In this document: positions 58,343 through 64,000 of the stretch, in pieces | Layout: the number at the start of each line of letters is the position of its first letter | Numbering within the stretch: the first letter of the stretch is position 1 | Assembly (NCBI GenBank): GCA_018402155.1 | Contig: JAGYJG010000001.1 | Coordinates: 1,190,198 to 1,254,197, forward strand | From: Bacteroidia bacterium | GTDB taxonomy: Bacteria > Bacteroidota > Bacteroidia > NS11-12g > UBA9320 | Reading direction: 5' to 3' | DNA: 64,000 nucleotides | Program-made: the position numbers and the translations under genes | The notes under the pieces: generated by a model | What the model saw: the letters and a program-made list of their open reading frames with translations, nothing else | Database searches by the model: none | What the model was told of the DNA's origin: nothing

Positions 58343-59068
58343 ATGCTCCAATACAGAGACGCCATTTATAATAATTACTTTAGTAACCAGGTAAATAAGC
58401 TAAATCGCGACTATGCAGGTATGCTAGCTGAGCAGGCATCTCACAATGCTGCGGAGCTCATAAACCTACTGCCTACAAACAAAAATGCTAAAATAGTAGA
58501 TTTGGGATGCGGTTTTGGCACATTTGTAAAACCGGCGCTAGATGCTGGCTATACCGATGTGACAGGTTACGATATTAGTGAGGAGCAAGTAGCCATTGCT
58601 CATCAATTGGGTTTAAAATCCGTACAGCATAGCAGTATTTCTGATTATTTTGCCAAAGGTGAAAAAGTGGACGTTATAATCGGGTTAGATATTATAGAAC
58701 ACTTTACAAAGGATGAACTCTTAGCCTTTTTGAAAGCAGTAAAAAATAGCTTAAATCCTGGGGGAAAAGCAATTTTCAGAACACCCAATATGGATGCTCC
58801 TCAGACCAGTGTATATTCCTACGGAGATATTAGCCACGAGGTATTTTTGAATAAAAGTTCGGCACTGCAAGTAATGAGTGCATCAGGATACCGCAAGACT
58901 GAAGTATTTGGAGGTTTACTTCGAAATAGACATCCACTCAAAGAAATAATCCGAAAGTTTATTTGGTGGCAATACAAAATGCTAAAAAAAGTCGTGCTTT
59001 TCTGTACTGCTAGAACATGGCATAATGTTATATTTGAACCTAATTTATTGATTGTTTCTGAGGTCTGA
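58343..59068 (+). CDS. class I SAM-dependent methyltransferase
   Basis: A 241-residue Rossmann-fold methyltransferase: motif I IVDLGCGFGTFVKPA (about 52-66), motif post-I VTGYDISEEQV, the acidic VDVIIGLDIIEHF, and a short C-terminal extension GGLLRNRHPLKEIIRKFIWW that may be a membrane-associated helix. The pattern is like the methyltransferases of polysaccharide or lipid modification (methyltransf_11/23 type), but the substrate is unknown. It is a single-gene unit divergent from rnhB. Confidence 0.82.
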   Translation: MLQYRDAIYNNYFSNQVNKLNRDYAGMLAEQASHNAAELINLLPTNKNAKIVDLGCGFGTFVKPALDAGYTDVTGYDISEEQVAIAHQLGLKSVQHSSISDYFAKGEKVDVIIGLDIIEHFTKDELLAFLKAVKNSLNPGGKAIFRTPNMDAPQTSVYSYGDISHEVFLNKSSALQVMSASGYRKTEVFGGLLRNRHPLKEIIRKFIWWQYKMLKKVVLFCTARTWHNVIFEPNLLIVSEV

Positions 59069-59149
59069 TAATCCTGAATTTTTCGGTGGCAACAGATATG
59101 GAATTAAAAAGAAAATGCCCCCTTTTTCATAATTTCGTATACTTTAATA

Positions 59150-59752
59150 TTATCCGATTTCTAAATTGAATCGCGATGCGAAGTCTTGAAGTATAGGGAT
59201 ATCTTTAACCATAGCCTCAAATTGTTGCTTCGGTGTAAATACCTTATATTCATTAACTGTTTTTGCATTTACTATGCAATAGATGCTCCCTAAATGATAC
59301 CCATTATCCGCAAAAAAGCTCACCACTTTCTGTTGTTCAGCCATAATCTCATTTTCTACTATTTTGGAACCAACAGTTATAGTGATTTGGTTCTCATTTA
59401 AAGCTATAATAGGGTCTGCAAAGAATGCAGCTAAACTTCCGCGTTTATCATCTTCAAGCTTTTGAGAATATTGTCTTAGTAAATTTATTACTCTTTCTTT
59501 GCTTAATTGAGCCAATGAGACTCCTACTTCTTCTACTTCTTTTTCAGCTGGGTCTTCTACCGGTATTTCCATATGCTTTTGGACTGAAGTGCGCAAACCA
59601 CCTAGTTTTACCGTAGCTAGAGGTTTATCATCCTCACCTCTGGTTTTTATTTGGACATTTGTCTTTGAGGAGCCTAAGGAGTCCACTTCTTTTGCCGAGG
59701 AAAATAAATAGGCATAGAAACCTGAGTCAACAAGTTTAGTTAGTCTAGGCTT
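59150..59752 (-). CDS. dnaX: tau-specific C-terminal part of DnaX, in the -1 frame
   Basis: About 200 codons in the -1 frame directly after the A10 run in dnaX. Reading AAG (59752-59750) and continuing PRLTKLVDSGFY, the frame has no stop until 59150. It includes the acidic linker EDPAEKEVEEVG and SKERVINLLRQYSQKLEDDKRGSLAAFFADP, similar to the C-terminal domain of flavobacterial DnaX that should contact the polymerase and helicase. A GTG at 59686 could start it independently, but there is no start signal, and frame shifting explains it better. Joined, the full protein has 559 residues. Confidence 0.85.
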   Translation of the reverse strand, partial: KPRLTKLVDSGFYAYLFSSAKEVDSLGSSKTNVQIKTRGEDDKPLATVKLGGLRTSVQKHMEIPVEDPAEKEVEEVGVSLAQLSKERVINLLRQYSQKLEDDKRGSLAAFFADPIIALNENQITITVGSKIVENEIMAEQQKVVSFFADNGYHLGSIYCIVNAKTVNEYKVFTPKQQFEAMVKDIPILQDFASRFNLEIG

Positions 59753-60828
59753 TTTTTTTTAGTAACATCAATAGCGTGCTGCAGGGATGCCAGTTTGATT
59801 AAACAAAGCTCTACATGCAACCGTTGATTTCGGCTGGTTTTATAATTGATGTCTGCTTCCCCTAAAATATTTATGGCATTTATACTAAAACTTGCAGATA
59901 CCGCTTGGCCTTGTTTATGATACTTGCTTGCAATCTCATGTGATTTTTCTATCAACTGTTGGCTGCTAGCATTTTGAGAAACCAACAAATCTCTAAAATG
60001 ATTAGCCAAGCCGTTAATAAACAATTGCCCATCAAAGCCGTTGCGTTGAATTTCATCAAAAAGTACAAGTGCACCGCTAATATCTCCTTCTATAAAGAAG
60101 TCTACCACTTTAAAATAATAGTCGTAGTCCAATATATTTAGATTATCAATGACTTCTTGATATGTTATTTTACCCTCTGAACCAAAACTAGCCATTTGAT
60201 CAAAAATAGATAGTGCGTCCCTCATAGCACCATCAGCTTTCTGAGCGATGATGTGTAAGGCCTCTTCTTCAGCTTCTATATGCTGATCAATAGCAATTGT
60301 TTTGAGATGTTTAATAATATTTGGAATTTGTATTCTATCAAAGTTAAAAACTTGACACCGAGACAATATAGTCGGCAGAATCTTATGTTTTTCTGTAGTG
60401 GCTAATATGAAGATAGCATATGCGGGTGGTTCTTCTAGGGTTTTTAAAAATGCATTGAATGCAGCTTGTGAAAGCATATGCACCTCGTCAATTATGTATA
60501 CTTTATAATCACCGGTTTGAGGTGGTATACGAACTTGTTCATTCAGAGCACGAATATCGTCTACAGAGTTATTTGAAGCGGCATCTAATTCGAAGATATT
60601 GAATGAAAAATCATAGCCTGAAGGAACAGTATTTTTGTTAATTTCTTTGGCCAATATACGAGCACAAGTCGTTTTGCCAACACCACGGGGACCACAAAAT
60701 AAGAATGCCTGTGCGAGTCTATTGGAATTTATCTCATTGAGCAACGTCTCTGTTATGTGCTCTTGGCCTACAACTGTATCAAAGGTTTCTGGTCTATATT
60801 TTCTTGCGCTTACTACGTAACTTCCCAT
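59740..60828 (-). CDS. dnaX: DNA polymerase III subunit gamma (zero-frame dnaX product)
   Basis: A 362-residue clamp-loader ATPase. Walker A is CGPRGVGKTT (about 44-53), Walker B IIDEVHMLS, with the sensor region LATTEKHKILPTILSRC and arginine-finger SRC. Flavobacterial features are the loss of the zinc-binding cysteines (NTVPSGYDFSFNIFELDAASNNSVDDI). The frame ends KKKSLD right after an A10 run, at TAA, just where gamma would end; the tau part continues in the -1 frame. This resembles the programmed gamma/tau split of other bacteria with the frames swapped. Confidence 0.93.
   Translation of the reverse strand: MGSYVVSARKYRPETFDTVVGQEHITETLLNEINSNRLAQAFLFCGPRGVGKTTCARILAKEINKNTVPSGYDFSFNIFELDAASNNSVDDIRALNEQVRIPPQTGDYKVYIIDEVHMLSQAAFNAFLKTLEEPPAYAIFILATTEKHKILPTILSRCQVFNFDRIQIPNIIKHLKTIAIDQHIEAEEEALHIIAQKADGAMRDALSIFDQMASFGSEGKITYQEVIDNLNILDYDYYFKVVDFFIEGDISGALVLFDEIQRNGFDGQLFINGLANHFRDLLVSQNASSQQLIEKSHEIASKYHKQGQAVSASFSINAINILGEADINYKTSRNQRLHVELCLIKLASLQHAIDVTKKKSLD
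59751..59760 (-). promoter_or_regulatory. A10 slippery run in dnaX
   Basis: Ten consecutive As on the minus strand, read in frame as AAA AAA AAA A. An A-AAA-AAA slip by -1 (or transcriptional insertion of one A) joins the 362-residue and the tau frames. There is no clear Shine-Dalgarno-like stimulator upstream, and only a weak hairpin (CCTaGA / TCAGG) can be drawn downstream. A sequencing miscount of this run would look the same. Confidence 0.7.
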
Positions 60829-61310
60829 TGAAGTGCAAAATACATTGACACAAAGGGGATAAACAAGAAGTGTTGAAAAGTAGGTGCAATATATTTAGGT
60901 TGCAAACTATCAAAGCATCAAAGTAACAATTTATACAAACAAGGCGCATCAAAAAATAGACTTGTATGGAATCGCAATATTCAATACGAAAGGCTATAAC
61001 AATCAAAAGGACTATCGGATAAGCACTAGGGTTATGCTAAAGATTGATCCGAGATTACTTGGGATCAGTTGAGCGAAAAAAGATATCACACATCTGCCGA
61101 GAGAAATATTGAGAATACGAGCCACACTGCATAGTATTTGGAGTGCATCCAATATCAAAATATAAAAGCTTCGAAAAAAAGAATTGGTTGACTCAAAAAA
61201 GAAAACCTGCATAAATGTTATGTTAGCATAAATTTTGTGGTTAATAAGGTATGAATTACAAAAAATAATTCTACTTTTGCAGCCCTAAAAATTTTTAGAT
61301 AAATAAAATA
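60829..61310. other. 482-base gap between dnaX and rpsF
   Basis: This is a divergent gap holding the promoters of dnaX and rpsF. On the minus strand TATTTTG (60837-60843) precedes the dnaX ATG at very short distance; on the plus strand the rpsF promoter lies at the right edge. The middle 350 bases hold only AT-rich sequence, with open frames that look like noise. Confidence 0.5.
61272..61279 (+). promoter_or_regulatory. -7 element of the rpsF-rpsR-rplI operon
   Basis: TACTTTTG matches TAnnTTTG exactly and continues CAGCCCTAAAAA. The 13 bases TACTTTTGCAGCC are shared with the rpsA promoter, and TTTGCAGCCCTAAAAA with that of rpmB. Confidence 0.7.
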
Positions 61311-61760
61311 ATGGCAAAAACAAATTACGAGTCTGTGGTTGTACTTACACCCGTGCTTAGCGAAAAGATGTTACAGGAAGCTGTTTCGTCTTACGAAAAG
61401 CTGATCACAGAAAACGGTGGAGAGCTCATCCACAAGGAGAACTGGGGCCTAACGAAAATGGCGTACCCAATTCAGAAGAAAACAACAGGTTTCTATCAAA
61501 TTTTCGAATTTGCAGCTGAACCAGATGCTGAGATTGTAGATAAGCTAGAATTAGCTTACAGAAGAGATGAACAAGTGCTTCGATACTTGTGCATCAAACT
61601 TGACAAGCATGCTGTGAAGTACAACGAAAGACGAAGAAACGGAGAATTTAACAAGCCTAGAGAACTAGCTGCTCCTGATGTAGTTAAAACAGCGCCGAGA
61701 CATATTTCTCAGGTAGCAGAGGCAAAAGTGGAACTACTAGCTAGCGAAGAGGAAGAATAA
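61311..61760 (+). CDS. rpsF: 30S ribosomal protein S6
   Basis: A 149-residue S6. The ferredoxin-like core is VVVLTPVLSEKMLQEAVSSYEKLI, GGELIHKENWGLTKMAYPIQKKTTGFYQIFEF and DEQVLRYLCIKLDKHAVKYNERRR, followed by a charged tail of about 40 residues. S6 binds S18 on the platform; in Flavobacterium johnsoniae S6, S18 and S21 form the pocket that hides the anti-Shine-Dalgarno end of 16S rRNA. It is the first gene of the operon, three bases before rpsR. Confidence 0.95.
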   Translation: MAKTNYESVVVLTPVLSEKMLQEAVSSYEKLITENGGELIHKENWGLTKMAYPIQKKTTGFYQIFEFAAEPDAEIVDKLELAYRRDEQVLRYLCIKLDKHAVKYNERRRNGEFNKPRELAAPDVVKTAPRHISQVAEAKVELLASEEEE

Positions 61761-61763
61761 GTT

Positions 61764-62018
61764 ATGGCTAAAAGAAAAAGATATACAAGAACCCCAGTAA
61801 TTCGTCCAAAGAAATACTGTAGATTTAAGAAAAGTGGTATCAAGTACATTGATTATAAAAACCCTGATTTCTTAATGCCTTTTATCAATGAGCAAGGAAA
61901 GCTTCTTCCAAGAAGAATCACCGGAACATCATTAAAGTATCAAAGAAAAGTGGCCGTTGCGGTAAAAAGATGTAGACACATTGCTTTACTTCCTTACGTA
62001 GCAGATCAAATGAAATAA
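61764..62018 (+). CDS. rpsR: 30S ribosomal protein S18
   Basis: An 84-residue S18: [22 protein letters not shown] with the core [38 protein letters not shown]. It partners S6 on the platform of the small subunit. It is three bases after rpsF and 26 bases before rplI, the usual operon order. Confidence 0.96.
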   Translation: MAKRKRYTRTPVIRPKKYCRFKKSGIKYIDYKNPDFLMPFINEQGKLLPRRITGTSLKYQRKVAVAVKRCRHIALLPYVADQMK

Positions 62019-62044
62019 ATCTAACCCAATAATTTTAAAACTAT

Positions 62045-62485
62045 ATGAAAGTAATATTAAAAGATTTTGTTAAAGGGTTTGGTGAGAAAAATGACATCGT
62101 AGAAGTTAAAAACGGATACGGTAGAAACTACCTCATACCTCAAGGCCTAGCTACCATTGCCACTTCTTCTGCCGTTAAAATGGCCCAAGAAAACGTAAGA
62201 CAAGCAGCTCACAAACAAGAGAAAATAAAAGCTGATGCACAAGCAATGGCTGATAAACTAGAAGGACTAAAACTTATTGTACCTACAAAAGCAGGAAGCA
62301 ACGGTAAAATATTTGGTTCTGTTACTACTATTCAGTTAGCTCAAAGCTTAGCTGATAGAGGCTTCGACATTGATAAAAGAAAAATCAGTGCTCCAGAGAT
62401 GAAAAATCTTGGAGAATACAAGGCCTCTGTAGGTTTGCACAGGGATGTGACAGTTGAGATAGACGTAGAAGTGACTCAAGAGTAA
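62045..62485 (+). CDS. rplI: 50S ribosomal protein L9
   Basis: A 146-residue L9: N-terminal domain MKVILKDFVKGFGEKNDIVEVKNGYGRNYLIPQGLA split here across residues 1-36, then a long helix (about 45-75) and a C-terminal RNA-binding domain with GSNGKIFGSVTTIQLA. It stabilises 23S rRNA near L1. It is the last gene of the operon and is followed by a strong terminator. Confidence 0.95.
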   Translation: MKVILKDFVKGFGEKNDIVEVKNGYGRNYLIPQGLATIATSSAVKMAQENVRQAAHKQEKIKADAQAMADKLEGLKLIVPTKAGSNGKIFGSVTTIQLAQSLADRGFDIDKRKISAPEMKNLGEYKASVGLHRDVTVEIDVEVTQE

Positions 62486-62515
62486 AATTCCTATTCTTTC
62501 GAAGGGATAAATGTG

Positions 62516-62547
62516 AATCCCGACACCTTGTGTCGGGATTTTTTTTT
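62516..62547 (+). terminator. terminator of the rpsF operon
   Basis: AATCCCGACAC (62516-62526) pairs with GTGTCGGGATT (62530-62540) around a CTT loop, followed by Ts to 62547. A textbook intrinsic terminator. Confidence 0.93.
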
Positions 62548-62733
62548 GCAATATTTAACTAGAAATATTGATTTCATTTACTGTGAGGCACTACCTTATT
62601 ATAGCCTTGTAATAATGCCACAAACTACTCGTGGCTCATTTAATTGTTCTAACAGATTATTGCTTTCGACCTTCAAAAATTGGCTAAACTCCACTTAAAT
62701 AATGAGCAGACTCATAAAATATATACAGTAAGA

Positions 62734-63966
62734 TTAGCCCTCATGACGAAGTGCTTCAATAGGATTTATTTTGGATGCCTTGTAAGCTGGCCAAATACCA
62801 GCACCTAGACCAACCACTGTGCAAACTATACCAGCAAGCAACATCCAATTCCAAGGTACTATAAAACTACCACCAATAAATTTACTTGTAATATTGCCTA
62901 TAATTAATCCTAATACTATACCACCAAAACCTCCTATTTGACATATGGTAATAGCCTCTATGACGAATTGATTTAGAACGGTTGAACTTTTAGCACCTAT
63001 AGCTTTGCGGGTACCAATCTCTTTGGTACGCTCGGTTACCGAAACGAGCATAATATTCATCAAAGCTATGGCTGCACCGACTAACGTAATGGCGGCAATA
63101 AATATCGCTCCCAACAATATAATCTGTAAGTTTTCCATAAGTGCAGCAGAGATACTATCAGATTTTATAATGCTAAAATTGGTCTCTTCTTTGACCCTAA
63201 GTTTGCGAACCTGACGAAACAAATTTTCAGAATATCCCACGGCAGACTCCATTTGTTTAACATCCAAGACACTCACACCGATGTTATAACTTTGGTTGTC
63301 TTTTGGAAACTGTGCACGAGCCAAAGAAACAGGCACCAACACAATTCGATCGCCACCAAAATCGAAGGCCCCGCCCTTAGCTGCAACCAATCCTACGACT
63401 CGAAGTTTAACACCACCTACTTTTATAAATTTATTTAGACAACTCTCTTCACCAAAAAGTGTTTGTTTTACCTCTTGTCCTATTACGGCGATGTTGGTAT
63501 TGCGCTCCACATCTCCTGCTGTTAGATTTCTTCCTTCATCCAAATCATACCCCGAAACAGATAGATATCCTTCGTCTCCCCCAATAATATTAGTATTTGG
63601 ATTTGTCTTTGCCGAACCTCGTTTTACTATTGCACTCCAAGAATTATTGCTATTTATAGAAACAACTGCTGGATAGTCAAACCTTGTCTTAAATTCCTGT
63701 GCTTCTTTATATGAAATAGTTTCATAATACACTCTTTTGGTATTTCTGCTTAGGCTAAAACCAGAACTTCTATTCTGAATATTAAATGAATTAGCACCCA
63801 TAAAACTAAAATTCTTTACTAGAGAAGACTCAACACCATCTATAGCCGTAAGTATACCTACCAGCGCCATAATACCAAATGAAATAATCAGGCAAGTAAT
63901 AACCGTGCGTGTAATATTGCCTCGTATAGAAGTTAGTGCCTCTCTTATATTTTGAAATACGGTCAT
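62734..63966 (-). CDS. MacB/FtsX-type ABC transporter permease
   Basis: A 410-residue inner-membrane protein with an N-terminal helix (about 18-45), a periplasmic MacB-like domain (about 46-275) and three C-terminal helices (about 280-305, 330-355, 370-395). The segment VTERTKEIGTRKAIGAKSSTVLNQFVIEA is the conserved coupling helix that meets the ATPase, and the ending IWPAYKASKINPIEALRHE is typical of MacB permeases that export lipids, peptides or drugs. No ATPase or membrane-fusion gene lies in the window, but its upstream neighbour is cut off. A TACTTTG element (63973-63979) precedes the start. Confidence 0.88.
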   Translation of the reverse strand: MTVFQNIREALTSIRGNITRTVITCLIISFGIMALVGILTAIDGVESSLVKNFSFMGANSFNIQNRSSGFSLSRNTKRVYYETISYKEAQEFKTRFDYPAVVSINSNNSWSAIVKRGSAKTNPNTNIIGGDEGYLSVSGYDLDEGRNLTAGDVERNTNIAVIGQEVKQTLFGEESCLNKFIKVGGVKLRVVGLVAAKGGAFDFGGDRIVLVPVSLARAQFPKDNQSYNIGVSVLDVKQMESAVGYSENLFRQVRKLRVKEETNFSIIKSDSISAALMENLQIILLGAIFIAAITLVGAAIALMNIMLVSVTERTKEIGTRKAIGAKSSTVLNQFVIEAITICQIGGFGGIVLGLIIGNITSKFIGGSFIVPWNWMLLAGIVCTVVGLGAGIWPAYKASKINPIEALRHEG

Positions 63967-64000
63967 ACCCTACAAAGTAAGTGCTAAAAAACTGTTGATC

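Noticed and set aside
59150-59686. The 178-codon frame starting at GTG 59686 as an independent gene
   Set aside because: Its frame is open back to the A10 run, and the content continues dnaX, so it is treated as the tau C-terminus.
60794-61212. Two minus-strand frames in the dnaX-rpsF gap
   Set aside because: Cys, Phe and Ile-rich translations of AT-rich DNA without family resemblance; one overlaps the start of dnaX.

Overview
The window looks like ordinary chromosomal core genome of a low-GC member of the Bacteroidota, most likely on the flavobacterial side. The evidence is (i) repeated TAnnTTTG promoter elements, often TTTGC; (ii) almost no Shine-Dalgarno sequences; (iii) lineage families such as the ribosomal protein bL38 (DUF4295), BshC, a T9SS type A sorting domain, DUF1800/DUF1501, DUF5522, LolA next to FtsK, and a DnaX without the zinc-module cysteines. 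No tRNA, rRNA, CRISPR array, prophage, integron or intact insertion sequence was found.

Layout. 1-9.9 kb: PAP2 phosphatase, PIF1-like helicase, DUF2130 coiled-coil protein, DUF2147 protein, ZIP transporter, YkuD-type transpeptidase, and several secreted proteins (S1/P1 nuclease, ChaN-like). 10-13.4 kb: a DUF1800/DUF1501 pair whose second member has both an RR-type leader and a T9SS tail. 13.4-18.4 kb: rfbC, a UvrD/PcrA helicase and a WbpM-like sugar-nucleotide dehydratase. 18.6-25 kb, minus strand: ftsK-lolA-DUF6438 and carA-eno. 25-35.5 kb: M61 peptidase, rpsA, an EVE-pyrR-pyrB-ansA operon, gyrB, and pfkA facing gyrB across a 20-bp terminator stem. 35.6-45 kb: lipoprotein, lon, alpha/beta hydrolase, hisS-RluA and an LTA-synthase-like sulfatase. 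45-49.8 kb: rpmE2, a GlmU-like sugar nucleotidyltransferase, tpiA and outer-membrane proteins. 49.8-54.3 kb, minus strand: rpmB-rpmG-bL38-ftsY-rimO-bshC. 54.5-64 kb: DUF1343 (NamZ-like) muramidase, ABC permeases, a small DUF5522 gene, rnhB, a methyltransferase, dnaX in two frames, and rpsF-rpsR-rplI.

Most of the window is well-understood housekeeping, and I see no new defence or mobile system. The signals I consider most worth a second look are regulatory: dnaX is split at an A10 run so that a -1 slip gives exactly one 559-residue tau-like protein while the zero frame stops at a gamma-like 362 residues; rpsA has a perfect AAAGGAGG in an otherwise SD-free gene set, next to a TTG start overlapped by a three-codon mini-ORF; the S1 protein ends in a Rho_N/SAP-like domain; a consensus promoter element forms the loop of the rpmE2 terminator; and many promoter elements lie so close to their start codons that leaderless or nearly leaderless transcripts are implied.

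Start codons were moved where a promoter element or signal peptide argued for it (rfbC, M61 peptidase, LTA-synthase-like protein, GlmU-like protein, 48.1-kb membrane protein, DUF1343 protein, methyltransferase). Family assignments come from motif recognition by eye, not from searches.
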